From Phycisphaeraceae bacterium (GTDB lineage Bacteria > Planctomycetota > Phycisphaerae > Phycisphaerales > UBA1924): a stretch of DNA of 64,000 nt. Position 1 is the stretch's first letter; every line of letters begins with the position of its first letter. The stretch is from NCBI GenBank assembly GCA_019636535.1, contig JAHBXK010000005.1:1-64000 (forward strand), read 5' to 3'. The position numbers and the translations under genes were made by a program. This document shows, piece after piece, positions 8,393-17,233 of this stretch. The notes under the pieces are model-generated. The model was given only the letters and a program-made list of their open reading frames with translations, did no database searches and was not told the origin of the DNA.

Positions 8393-9213
8393 CGCGCGGC
8401 TCCGGCGGTCGGATTGGGCTGGGATGGAGTGGTTGGGCTTTGTGGGACGGTGGCGGAGTCGCGCTCACGCTCGCGGAGGATGGCGTCGGCGACGAGGAGG
8501 TCGGTGCGCGAGTCGATGTCGATGACGTCGCCCTCGGCGTTGATGACGGCGGCGCGGCGGTCGGCCCTGCCGAGGAAGGCGTGCGGGCCCGGGTGGACGT
8601 TCGGGATGCTGAGTGTGAGGGCTTGCGTGCGGAGGGCGATGATGCCGCCGTCGGGGACGAAGGCGGGGGGAAGGTCTTGGCGACGGAAGACGCCGTGGTT
8701 GAGGACGTCGCCCTGCCAGGGGCGGACGGCGTTGGCGTCGTGCGATTGATCGATGCGGACCATCCACCAGGGGTGGAACTTGCCGACGGGCGCGTAGCTC
8801 TGAACGCTGTCGGCGTCGGCGCGGGCGAGTTCGTCGAGGGCGCGATCGATGAGACCGGGGGGACGGACGGGTACGTTGGCGTAGAGGACGACGACTGGGG
8901 CGGAGGGGTTGTGGTTGAGCGCGGTGAGCGCGTGGCGCGCGGCGGCGTCGATGGTGGCGGAGTCGGAGGCGAGGTCGGCGGGTCGCTCAACAATCTCGAC
9001 GGAGCGCGGGTGGTGGGCGCGGGCGAGCGCAACGAGGTCGCGGTCGTCGGTGGAGAGGGCGATGCGCCCGATCGAGCGCGAGGCGAGGGCGGCGTCGATG
9101 GTCCAGAGGGCGCAGGGCTTGCCCGCAACGGCGAGGGTGTTCTTGCGCGGGAGGCCCTTGCTGCCGGCGCGGGCGAGGATGACGGCGAGTGCGGCGGGTG
9201 GTGTGCGTGTCAT
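8386..9213 (-). CDS. neuA: CMP-nonulosonate (sialic acid-type) cytidylyltransferase
   Basis: 275 residues from ATG at 9213 (MTRTPPAALAVILARAGSKG). The nucleotide-binding signature ARAGSKGLPRKN lies at residues about 14-25, followed by STDDRDLVALARAH, LYANVPVRPPGLIDRAL and DIDSRTDLLVADAIL, the usual NeuA/KdsB-fold order. The enzyme activates a nine-carbon keto acid with CTP so that a transferase can use it. The gene overlaps the maf stop by ATGA and the neuBC start by 7 nt, giving a tightly coupled operon in the order transferase, activation, synthesis. The C-terminus after the domain (about 20 residues) is Pro/Thr-rich and probably disordered. Confidence 0.87.
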   Translation of the reverse strand: MTRTPPAALAVILARAGSKGLPRKNTLAVAGKPCALWTIDAALASRSIGRIALSTDDRDLVALARAHHPRSVEIVERPADLASDSATIDAAARHALTALNHNPSAPVVVLYANVPVRPPGLIDRALDELARADADSVQSYAPVGKFHPWWMVRIDQSHDANAVRPWQGDVLNHGVFRRQDLPPAFVPDGGIIALRTQALTLSIPNVHPGPHAFLGRADRRAAVINAEGDVIDIDSRTDLLVADAILRERERDSATVPQSPTTPSQPNPTAGAARC

Positions 9214-12200
9214 GGCGCGGCTCCGGCGGGGCGGGCACGCTGAGGATCGTCTGCGCGGAGGTGTACGTGCGCGGGTGCTGAGCGGTGCGCTTGCGCGGAG
9301 TCCGATTCGGCGAATGGGTTGATCGAGACGTGCTCGCGCTCGAGCCGGGCGCGGGCGTGGTCCGGGAGGGGCATGGGGGCGATTCGGCCGCGGAGTGAGG
9401 CGGGGGCGGAGGAGGGGAGCGGGTCGAGCACGGCCCAGTCGGCGTTGGTCATCCAGCGGTTGACGAAGGTCTCGACGTCGGCGTAGGCGGCGTCGCAGCG
9501 GACCATGCGGGCGATGATGACGGGCGTGGCCCACCATGCGCCGTGTGTGTGCGCGGGGACGGCGGAGGCGCGGTGCTGCTCTCGCGCGGCGAGGAGGGTG
9601 TCGATGTTTCGGCGTGCGAGGCCGAAGGTGTCGTCGGTGGTGATGGCGCGGTAGGTGTCGGCGGACTCGGCGAGAAGGTCGACGCTGAGGAGGTCGGGTC
9701 GGTGGTCGACGTCGAGGGCGAGGGCGCGGACGGCGGGCTCGCTTGCGAGAAGGCGCGTGCGGAGGTGGATGGCGGCGTGCGGGAGGGCGTGGCGCGCTGC
9801 GCGAAGGAGTGCGGGCCATCGTGCGGGGTGTTCGAGCGGGTCGAGGGCTCGCGGGGAGAAGCCGTGGGCGGAACCCGTGAGGGTGACGGAGAGGACGTCG
9901 AGGCCGGACTGGGCAACGCGCGCGAGCGCGCGTGCAACGTCATCGGGCGAGGCCCAGCGGATGGACCCGTGGACAGCGGGATCGTGCTCGGCGACGGGGA
10001 GGGTGAGTTGAACGGGGCTGGGGAGGCTCTCGGCGTGGGTGTTTGCGAGATCGGTGATCGTCTCGGCGGAGATGGAGAGCGGGTCGAGGCCTGAATCGCC
10101 AGCGCGGTGGATGAGCGTGAGGAGGAGCGCGCAGCCGGAGGGCGTGTCGGCGAGGTAGCGGCGCGGGTTGTCGCGGATGGCGGGGGGCGTATCGACGCAG
10201 AGACTCTGGGCGATGAGGTCCATCGCGGGAGCGCTCGGGACGTAGGCGAGCGCGCCGGAGAGGCCGGCGAACTTGCCCGCGCCTTCGAGGGGCGCGGACG
10301 TGTGCTGGTTGTGCGCGATCGGGGTCGCACGGAGGGCGGCGATGTCGGCCATGAGGGATCGCGCGAGGAGCGCTGCGCCGAGGCCGGGGGGGTCTTGCGA
10401 GAAGACAAGACGGTGGGAGTCGGGGTCGGCGCGGTGACGTTCGATCAGGCGGGCGCATCGATCGGGGCAGACGAGCCAGGCGTCGGCGTGGATGACGAGC
10501 GCGGCGTCGATGGCGCGCTCGTGCATGACGCGGGACATGGGGGCGGGGTCGAGGGCCTCGTCGAAGGCGGTGAGGCCGCCGGGCGCGCCGCGCCAGCAGG
10601 CGGGGGCGGCGGAGCGAGCGGCGATGAGGGCTCTGCGGCCGGGTCCGTCGAGAGCGGCGAGCTCGGGATCGGTGAGGGGCTCGATGAGGACGTTGGGGTT
10701 GGTGGTGAGCTCCTCGCCGAGCGCCCGGCGCGCGACCGATGCGTTGTCGGTGAGGATGCGGACGGCGTCGAGGCCGGGCGTGGCGAGCAGGCGGCGGACG
10801 CAGAGAGCGGGGCCGGGGAGCGATTGCCAGACGGGCCGGACAAGGTCGTGGCGCGGGAGGCCGAGGGCGGTTCGGCGCGTGTCGAGATGGACGAGGGCTT
10901 CGACGCGGAGTCCGGGTCGGACGGCGGGGCGCTCGCCGGAGTCGCGGGCGTTGTCGGACTCGTTGGCGGCAGCGCGTTCGCGGCGTGTGCGCTTGGGCGC
11001 GCCGCTGAGCGACTCCTCCGCAGCGCGGAGCATGGCGTTCATTTCGTCGGCGCTGCGGGCGAGGCTGCGGACGTTGCGGATGTCGCGCTCGATGGTTCGG
11101 CGCTGGGCCTCGAAGGGGTCCATGGGTGGACCGGAGCCCGAGGCGGCGGCTCGCTCGGCCTCGGCGATTTCGATCTGGAGGAGGCGGTCAGCGCGGATGC
11201 GTTCGAGGCTGCCGGCTTGGTTGAGGGTGTGGACGAGGAACGCGCCGGGTTCGAGCGTGCCGACCTCCGCGCGCATCTGTTCGACCTCGGCGATGAGGCG
11301 GTTGACGCGCACCTGATCGGCGTGGTGCTCGAGCATCTGCGTGAGGTCGGACTCAGCGCGGCGGGAGAGTTCGCCCATGCGCCAGACCTGGCGGCGGACG
11401 TGCGCGAGTCGGTCGAGGACTCGTCGCCTTGTGGGTGGCGGGGCGGTTGGCGTGCGGCGGTCGGCGGCGGGGGAGGAGGCGCGCGCCAAGGCGGCGTCGA
11501 TCGGCTCGCGGTGATGAGGGGCCGCGGCGTGAGCGAAGCGGCTGAGGAAGTCCGGGAGGGTGATGGGTTGGGCGTGCTGCTTGCGGACGCCCGAGCCGGG
11601 CGAACCGGCGGGGCCGCAGTCGAAGACGCGCAGGCCGCGATCGGCGTCGAGGCGGAAGTCGCGCTCGAACTGGAGGCGGTAGGTGTCCATCTGCTCGTCG
11701 GTGAAGACGGGGCGGTTGAGGACGTCGGTGGCGCGTCGCAGGTGCGGGGCCATGCGGACGATGCGCAGCCACTCCATGAGTTCGAGGGTGTTGAAGCCGT
11801 TGAGTTCGCAGGCCCAGAGGTTGTGGATGGAAGCGCCCGGGCCGTAGTACGCGCCGTCGGTGAAGGCGAGATCCTGTCCGATGAGGCCGACGGGGTCGCA
11901 GCCGCAGTGGCGGGCGAGGTAGTAGGCGAGGTGGGCGACGGTGGCGCCCTGTTCGAGTCTTTGGCGCTGGGCGGCGAGTTCGGGGCCGAGGAGGCGGTCG
12001 AGGTTGAGGTCGCTCGTGCAGCGGACGCGGCCACTGAAGGCGGAGGTGACGGCGGGGTTGACCTTGGGCTCGACGACGAGGGTGATGCCGTGGAGATCGC
12101 GCTCGGTGAGTCCCTCGTAGAAGCGGGCGGAGATCTCGGAGTAGTCGAGGGCGGTGACAAAGTGGGGGCGGATGCCCGCGCGGAGGAGTGGGCGGAGGAC

Positions 12201-13004
12201 GGTCTGCACGGCGACGATGAGGCAGCGGTCGCGGACGGCGGGGTCGGCGAGCGCTTCGAGGCAGGCCGCGAGGCCGGGGCCAGCGCTGATGACCAGCGCG
12301 GGACGGCCGGCGCAGGCGCCGGCGAGATCGTCGATGCCGGTGAGGGCGCCCTCGGCGAGGGCGTAGTGGTCGATGTTCTGCGTGGCGTTGGCGAGCGTGG
12401 TGGGGACCTGCGTGAGCGTGGTGGTGACGGTCATGCGCAGGGAGCGGACCAGATCGATGAAGCGCTTGTGGAAGAGGGGGAGCGCGTCGGCGAGGCGGGC
12501 GCGGTTGGGCGGGTGCTCGGCGAGTTCGACGCCCATCGCGGCGAGGCCTTCGAGGCCGCGGACGACCTCGGCCATGGCGGCGCCGTCGTCCGGGTCGGTG
12601 AGGATGGCGACGTTGTGGCGGGCGAACCAAGCGGAGCAATCGGCGTGCTCGAGGACGGCGCGGAGGAGCGGGATGTCGGGCTCGAAGACGATGACCACGC
12701 CGGTGCGACCGAGGCGCTCGGCGACGGCGCGGACGTGGTGGCCCGCGCCGAAGCCGCCGATGACGACGATCGCCGCGCGGCGGGGGTCAACGGTGTCGGC
12801 GAAGCGGCGTGCTTCGTCGAGGGGCCGGCGTCGGCTGGCGAGTGCCTGCGGGCCGAGTTCGACGCTCCAGGCTCCGTCGTCGGTGGTGATGATGCGGGCG
12901 TCGGTGCGCGGTGCGGCGGATTCGATGCGCGCAGCGGCGTCGGGGCTGCCCTTGCGCAGGGCGGCGAGGTTCCGTGCCAGGACGCTGGTTTGGACCGCTT
13001 CCAA
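9210..13004 (-). CDS. Maf/DUF115 flagellin glycosyltransferase-like protein with long C-terminal extension
   Basis: About 1264 residues from a TTG at 13004, chosen because the longer ATG frame (13205) would overlap the divergent gene that starts at 13132; the exact start is uncertain. The N-terminal half has the motility accessory factor pattern: AIVVIGGFGAGHHVRAVAER, NATQNIDHYALAEGAL, ALVISAGPGLAACLEAL, IVAVQTVLRPLLRAGIRPHF and ALDYSEISARFYEGL. In that family the protein transfers nonulosonic acid to flagellin in the cytoplasm. A coiled-coil-like stretch follows (about 11,450-11,050). The last ~470 residues contain a nucleotidyltransferase-like start (EALVHLDTRRTALGLPRHDL) and a region resembling a cysteine-free relic of a radical SAM barrel; both are tentative. 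It heads the neu operon. Confidence 0.8.
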   Translation of the reverse strand: MEAVQTSVLARNLAALRKGSPDAAARIESAAPRTDARIITTDDGAWSVELGPQALASRRRPLDEARRFADTVDPRRAAIVVIGGFGAGHHVRAVAERLGRTGVVIVFEPDIPLLRAVLEHADCSAWFARHNVAILTDPDDGAAMAEVVRGLEGLAAMGVELAEHPPNRARLADALPLFHKRFIDLVRSLRMTVTTTLTQVPTTLANATQNIDHYALAEGALTGIDDLAGACAGRPALVISAGPGLAACLEALADPAVRDRCLIVAVQTVLRPLLRAGIRPHFVTALDYSEISARFYEGLTERDLHGITLVVEPKVNPAVTSAFSGRVRCTSDLNLDRLLGPELAAQRQRLEQGATVAHLAYYLARHCGCDPVGLIGQDLAFTDGAYYGPGASIHNLWACELNGFNTLELMEWLRIVRMAPHLRRATDVLNRPVFTDEQMDTYRLQFERDFRLDADRGLRVFDCGPAGSPGSGVRKQHAQPITLPDFLSRFAHAAAPHHREPIDAALARASSPAADRRTPTAPPPTRRRVLDRLAHVRRQVWRMGELSRRAESDLTQMLEHHADQVRVNRLIAEVEQMRAEVGTLEPGAFLVHTLNQAGSLERIRADRLLQIEIAEAERAAASGSGPPMDPFEAQRRTIERDIRNVRSLARSADEMNAMLRAAEESLSGAPKRTRRERAAANESDNARDSGERPAVRPGLRVEALVHLDTRRTALGLPRHDLVRPVWQSLPGPALCVRRLLATPGLDAVRILTDNASVARRALGEELTTNPNVLIEPLTDPELAALDGPGRRALIAARSAAPACWRGAPGGLTAFDEALDPAPMSRVMHERAIDAALVIHADAWLVCPDRCARLIERHRADPDSHRLVFSQDPPGLGAALLARSLMADIAALRATPIAHNQHTSAPLEGAGKFAGLSGALAYVPSAPAMDLIAQSLCVDTPPAIRDNPRRYLADTPSGCALLLTLIHRAGDSGLDPLSISAETITDLANTHAESLPSPVQLTLPVAEHDPAVHGSIRWASPDDVARALARVAQSGLDVLSVTLTGSAHGFSPRALDPLEHPARWPALLRAARHALPHAAIHLRTRLLASEPAVRALALDVDHRPDLLSVDLLAESADTYRAITTDDTFGLARRNIDTLLAAREQHRASAVPAHTHGAWWATPVIIARMVRCDAAYADVETFVNRWMTNADWAVLDPLPSSAPASLRGRIAPMPLPDHARARLEREHVSINPFAESDSAQAHRSAPAHVHLRADDPQRARPAGAAP

Positions 13005-13131
13005 GAACTCGCCCGACTCCGCCGTGCGAATAGAGGGAGGAGACTGTGTGAACCCGCCCGAACAAGGTGGGATCGGCCGGGCGGGCGGGGCGTCTGCAAC
13101 AATGGACGGAGAAGGGGACGGGTGAGGAGGA

Positions 13132-13860
13132 ATGGAGCACGCGGTGCAGGGAACAGGGTCGTTGACGCTTGGACAGTTCTCACTGGCCGGGGCGGACCCG
13201 AGCACGGTGCCGCAGTTGCCACGGCCGCCGCTGTGGGAGGTGTGGCTGTTCGAGTCGGCGTGGACGCCGGCGATCGGGCTGTTGGCGGCGGGGGTGGTGG
13301 CGTTCTGGCTGTTGAATCGCGCGGGGAAGGCGCGGCAGGGAGCGCTGGCCGGGGCAGGGTGCGTGGCGGCGGCGGGGGCGCTGCTGTTGACGGCGATGCT
13401 GGTGGAGACGCCGCGTGAGCAGATGGTCGAGCGGACTCGGGCGTTGATCCGGGTGACGGCGGATCAGTTGGGGGCGACGATCGCGCGGGGGGAGGATCCG
13501 CCGCTCGCGGATCTGCTGGCGGAAGACGTGGTACTGATGATGGGTGGTCAGGACTGGCTGATCGGGAGCGACCAGGTGATGGCGCAGGTGGAGACGGTGC
13601 CGAAGTGGGGCGTGCGCGTGGAGCGGGCGGCGGTGGTGCGGTCGAGCGCGCAGTCGCGGGATCGGAACAGCGGGTTTACGCAGGTGTGGGTTCGGGCGGA
13701 GGGGAACTTTGCGTTGGCGCGGTCGTGGTGGCGGATCGGGTGGCGGCGGGAGTCTGACCCGGGGGATCCGTCGGGGTATCGGTGGCGTGCGACGACGATC
13801 GACTGCTTGCAGTTGGACGGGATGGTGAATCCTGGGGAGGCTCGTCGGTTTGGGAATTGA
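13132..13860 (+). CDS. Membrane protein with C-terminal NTF2-like region
   Basis: 242 residues from ATG at 13132, with GAGGAGG immediately upstream. Two hydrophobic helices are visible: about residues 45-60 (AIGLLAAGVVAFWLLN) and 70-90 (LAGAGCVAAAGALLLTAML). The remainder (about 95-242) is a soluble domain beginning PREQMVERTRALIRVTADQL, with a LLAEDVVLMMGG segment and paired Trp motifs (SWWRIGWRRE, YRWRATTIDCLQLDG). That order of helices followed by a curved sheet resembles SnoaL/NTF2-like domains, but the match is by eye. It is divergent from the maf operon, with which it shares a 127-bp promoter region, and is followed by the repeat-hairpin at 13874-13931. Confidence 0.75.
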   Translation: MEHAVQGTGSLTLGQFSLAGADPSTVPQLPRPPLWEVWLFESAWTPAIGLLAAGVVAFWLLNRAGKARQGALAGAGCVAAAGALLLTAMLVETPREQMVERTRALIRVTADQLGATIARGEDPPLADLLAEDVVLMMGGQDWLIGSDQVMAQVETVPKWGVRVERAAVVRSSAQSRDRNSGFTQVWVRAEGNFALARSWWRIGWRRESDPGDPSGYRWRATTIDCLQLDGMVNPGEARRFGN

Positions 13861-13873
13861 TCGGTGTTTGGGT

Positions 13874-13931
13874 GAATTTTCGGCATGTGGTGTCTGAAAT
13901 TTCGGCATTGGGTGTCTGAATGTCAGACACC
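13874..13931. repeat. Tandem direct repeat ending in a perfect hairpin
   Basis: AATTTTCGGCATGTGGTGTCTGA (broken here at 13874) is followed directly by a near copy, AATTTCGGCATTGGGTGTCTGA, at 13898. The second copy ends in GGTGTCTGA, which pairs with TCAGACACC at 13923-13931 over a 3-nt ATG loop, giving a 9-bp stem. No T tract follows. It lies 14 bp after the stop of the membrane-protein gene and may end its transcript or bind a regulator. Confidence 0.7.
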
Positions 13932-14108
13932 TCGGTGCTTCTGTTCGGCTTCGCGATTCGATCGGACCGCGCGATGGCGTGTGTCCGTATGGTTCAAGGT
14001 CAGGCGCACTCGTCGGACTTGTCCGGGGCTGGCCGAGATCGGCAGGGCGTGGGTGTGTGCGGATGGGTATGGAATCTACTTAGGTCCATCTGATGCAAGG
14101 AGCGACTT

Positions 14109-15764
14109 ATGACGGACGAGGAGATCGGCCGGCTCGCGGAGGCGATCGCCGGGGCGTTGAAGCCGCATCTGGAACGATCTGAGGAGTTAAGACGAGCGGC
14201 CGACTCGATCGGCAGACGGCTGATCGAGGAAGCGGGCCGGATAGAACGCGAGCGGAATGGACTGATAGAAGTTCGAGAGGAGCGCGACGGAGCGGAGCAG
14301 GCGGACGCGACGGGGGGGGAGGGGGCGGGGGAGGTGGTGGTTCGGAAGATCGAGCCCGAGGTGCGCGCCAAGACCGGGATCGTGCGGCTGAACATCGGAG
14401 GGGCGTCGACGCACGTCGAGGTGAAGGGGACGACAGAGGAGATCGGCAAGGCCCGGCAGGCGGTGGAGTTCAAGGCCAGGGTGGACGACGAGGGGGAGTG
14501 GGGGGGTTCGAGCGCGGGCGCGAACGCGGATGTTCGTTTGTCGCTGGTGGTGCAGCGGTGCCGGCTGAAGGCGGAGTCGTGCCGGTTGTTTGCCGAGCGG
14601 CGCGCGGCCGAGCCTGGCTCGGAGGCCGAGCGCGAGGCGGTGGCGCGCATCAAGCGGCTCTTGGCTGAGGGCAAGGCGCTGGAAGGGTGCTTCCTGTGGG
14701 CGCTGTTTCAGGATCGGCCCAAGCCGGACGACGCGACGCTGGAGCGGATCGCGAAGTGCTACGAGGCGCAGGCGTCGGCGGCGGAACTCTGCCGGCGCGT
14801 GGACGAGTTGCACCCCGGCGAGCGGTGCGAGGAGATGGCCGAGGCGATGGCGCTCCTGGCGGAGGCGAACTCGGCGCTGCGGGTGGCGATGCGCGCGAGT
14901 TGGCTGAAGGACGACGACCGCGACCAGGCGGACGTTCACGCGTGGCTTCGGCGGCAGACGTCGATGCGGCGGGTGTACATCGCGCGTCACATGACGGTCG
15001 ACGACCCGGCGGACCCGACGGGAGCGGAGGATCTGCTGCGGAGCATCGCGGCGCTGGCGGGGCGCGTGGAGAACGAGGCGGGGCGCTTGCGCGACGTGAG
15101 CGCAACGCTCAACAAGATCCGGTATCACGCGGGCCAGATCGTGAAGAAGGGGCACGGCGAGAGCGAGGTGGATCGACGACGGATCGGAGACGCGGTGGCG
15201 CACCTGATGGAGGTCGGGCTCGCGGCGAGCGATCCGCGGATCGGCGGGTCGATCGGGCGTGCGGCGGCGGCAGGGTGGCCGGTGGATGAGGAACCGGCGG
15301 CGTCGGCCGCGTTGCGCGAGGCGCTGGCGCGTGCGGCGGCGGGAGAACGAGAGCGGGAAGAGCGGGAAGGCGAGGAAGGTGAGCAGAAGGGAGATCGTTG
15401 GAGCGAGCGCGTTCGGCGAGTGCGGGACTTGCTGCGCGGGAGGCGTCTGGTGATCGTGGGTGGTGAGCCGATGCCGCACGCGATCGAGCGGATCACGGAC
15501 GCGTTTGACCTGGAGGAGACGGACTGGGTGGAACTGACCGAGCACGGGACGGGCGCGCCGATGCGTGCGCCGATCTTCAGGCCGGAGACGGCGCTGGTGG
15601 TGGTGATCATCAAGTTGGCGGGACACCTGCACGCGGAATCGGCGCGGGCGTGGTCGGCCGAGGCGGGCAAGCCGTGGGTGTATCTGACGGGCGGGTACAA
15701 CCCCGAGGCGATGGCGAACGCCATTCTGGAGCAGGCGAGCGGGCAGTTGGGCGCGAGAGCGTGA
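14109..15764 (+). CDS. Coiled-coil protein with C-terminal DUF2325-like domain
   Basis: 551 residues from ATG at 14109, with AAGGAG 9 nt upstream. The N-terminus (about 1-75) is a charged coiled coil. A beta-like segment follows (VRLNIGGASTHVEVKGTTEE). The middle (about 150-390) is helical and tetratricopeptide-like in composition (LKAESCRLFAERRAAEPG, CFLWALFQDRPKPDD). The end (about 440-545) reads RLVIVGGEPMPHAIERITDA, FRPETALVVVIIKLAGHLHA and PWVYLTGGYNPEAMANAIL. This is the pattern of DUF2325 domains: a Rossmann-like strand, then a strand with hydrophobic VVVII and a final GGYNP turn. The molecular function of that domain is unknown. The gene is single, followed after 8 bp by a convergent secreted-protein gene. 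Confidence 0.75.
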   Translation: MTDEEIGRLAEAIAGALKPHLERSEELRRAADSIGRRLIEEAGRIERERNGLIEVREERDGAEQADATGGEGAGEVVVRKIEPEVRAKTGIVRLNIGGASTHVEVKGTTEEIGKARQAVEFKARVDDEGEWGGSSAGANADVRLSLVVQRCRLKAESCRLFAERRAAEPGSEAEREAVARIKRLLAEGKALEGCFLWALFQDRPKPDDATLERIAKCYEAQASAAELCRRVDELHPGERCEEMAEAMALLAEANSALRVAMRASWLKDDDRDQADVHAWLRRQTSMRRVYIARHMTVDDPADPTGAEDLLRSIAALAGRVENEAGRLRDVSATLNKIRYHAGQIVKKGHGESEVDRRRIGDAVAHLMEVGLAASDPRIGGSIGRAAAAGWPVDEEPAASAALREALARAAAGEREREEREGEEGEQKGDRWSERVRRVRDLLRGRRLVIVGGEPMPHAIERITDAFDLEETDWVELTEHGTGAPMRAPIFRPETALVVVIIKLAGHLHAESARAWSAEAGKPWVYLTGGYNPEAMANAILEQASGQLGARA

Positions 15765-15772
15765 GCGAGCGG

Positions 15773-16753
15773 TCAGCGTTGGCGCTGTGGCGCTGCGCCG
15801 GGCTGCGCTGGGGGGTGGTCGGCCGGACGTCGCGGCTGGGGAGGAGGATCGGGGATGGCGACGAGGGTGCTCGGCTGGAGTCGGCTGGTGCCGTCCTGCG
15901 GGTTGCGTTCGCGGATGCCCTGACCGTTGTAGAGGTTGTGGGGGTGCCGTCGCTTGGCGGCGACGAGGCGGGGGCTGTTGTAGCCGGGGATCTGTGGATC
16001 GAAGTCTGAGATGTCGAAGACGCCGATGGTGACCATGCTGCGTCTTGGGCCGTGGTAGTAGAACGCGAGTTCACCCTCCTGGCGGAGTTTGACGGCGGCG
16101 GACTCGGCGAGTCTGCGGACTTCGGCGAGGTCCTTCTCGGTGGGGTTCTTGAGATCGTCGCGCGCGTAGACGCCGACCTGGAGCGTCTGGATGGCCGCGC
16201 TGCCGAACGTCTCTTTGGCGCGGAGGAGGTTGTACTCGGGGTGCGCACCGAACTTCGGTTCGGCCTCGGGAGGGCAGAGGAACGCGAAGGAGTATGCGGG
16301 GACGCCGTTGACGAGGATCTCCTGGATGCGGCGGAGTTCGCGCTGGGCCTGCGGGTCGTCGGGAGAATCGAACTTGCCGACGGCGATGATGGTGGCGCTG
16401 GATCGGCGCTCGGCGAAGGCCTCGGGGAGGCGGCCCTCAGCGCGGATGCGTGCGAGTGCGATCGGCGCGGCCTCATCGCGCTCGGGCCCGCGTAGGGACA
16501 TGACGGCGATGCTCCACTTGCCGTCGGAGACGTAGGCCCCGCCGTCGGTGCGGCGGTTGGGGTCGGCGGTCTCGCGGTTGAAGACGCGGCGGCCTTCTTC
16601 CTTGATGTCTTCCTTGGTGCGCTGCTCCTGTCGGCGCTGCGCGTGGGCCGGGGATGGGAGCGCGAGCGCCACGAGAAGCGAAGCGAACGCGAGGACGATC
16701 GTGGCAGCGCGCTTGGGCGAGCGCGTGTGGGCGGCGGGCACTCCGTTGCTCAT
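15773..16753 (-). CDS. Secreted hypothetical protein
   Basis: 326 residues from ATG at 16753 (MSNGVPAAHTRSPKRAATIV), chosen for its AAGGAG site; the longer frame to 16846 lacks one. A signal peptide is clear: AATIVLAFASLLVALALPSPAHAQ with a cleavage site after AHA, near residue 38. The mature protein contains GKWSIAVMSLRG, ATIIAVGKFDSP and FAFLCPPEAEPKFGAHPEYN. Paired strand-helix units of this kind recall the SPOR fold, but no peptidoglycan-binding motif can be claimed. The C-terminus is Pro/Gln-rich. Function unknown. The 16873 palindrome sits 120 bp upstream. Confidence 0.75.
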   Translation of the reverse strand: MSNGVPAAHTRSPKRAATIVLAFASLLVALALPSPAHAQRRQEQRTKEDIKEEGRRVFNRETADPNRRTDGGAYVSDGKWSIAVMSLRGPERDEAAPIALARIRAEGRLPEAFAERRSSATIIAVGKFDSPDDPQAQRELRRIQEILVNGVPAYSFAFLCPPEAEPKFGAHPEYNLLRAKETFGSAAIQTLQVGVYARDDLKNPTEKDLAEVRRLAESAAVKLRQEGELAFYYHGPRRSMVTIGVFDISDFDPQIPGYNSPRLVAAKRRHPHNLYNGQGIRERNPQDGTSRLQPSTLVAIPDPPPQPRRPADHPPAQPGAAPQRQR

Positions 16754-17233
16754 GCCTGGTACTCCTTGCGGGGCGAGGTCGCGAAGCGCCGCGTGTCGGC
16801 GTGTTTCAGCGCTTCGGCATTCAGGGAGATCCGTCCGCAGGTTCACCCCGGATCGAATCTTGATTTCGGGGTGTCGGCAAGACTTGCCGACGCGGTGTAA
16901 GTGTTTGATTTGTAGATGTTTGCAACGATGTTCGGATTTTGGCCAATCTTCAAGCCAAACCGATCGCTCCGTCGATACTCATGTGAGTCGGGGAAGCGAT
17001 CCCGGCGAGAGACAGAACTGAGAGAGTAGGAAGCAGGAGTACAGGGAGAGGGAGGGAGAGAGGGGCGGAGGGGGGTGCGTTTCGGGGGTGGGAGGGGACA
17101 TGTCAGGCGGGCACGGACTGCCCGTCGCGGCGAGCGAAGGACTGCCCCATCTCACAGCCGCCCGGGCCGGTTGCGCACCGCCCATGGTGCCTTCGCGCAC
17201 GGTTCGGGCCCTACTCGCAAGGAACACGCACGA
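16754..17233. other. Divergent intergenic region, 480 bp
   Basis: No convincing protein gene is seen. The region is less GC-rich in its centre (16890-16990) than the genes on either side, as expected for promoters. It holds the perfect palindrome described separately and a purine-rich tract on the plus strand from about 17009 to 17075 (AGAGAG, GGGAGAGGGAGGGAGAG) just upstream of the flgM-like gene. Confidence 0.7.
16873..16891. promoter_or_regulatory. Perfect 9-bp inverted repeat, operator-like
   Basis: GTCGGCAAG-A-CTTGCCGAC is an exact palindrome around one central base, placed about 120 bp upstream of the secreted-protein gene on the minus strand and 340 bp upstream of the flgM-like gene on the plus strand. 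The single-base centre is too tight for an RNA hairpin loop and suits a dimeric DNA-binding protein. The identity of the regulator is unknown. Confidence 0.55.

Noticed and set aside
13885-14112. 75-codon open frame between the membrane protein and the DUF2325-like gene
   Set aside because: It overlaps the direct repeats, has no ribosome-binding site, is Cys/Arg/Trp-rich and reads through the start region of the next gene.
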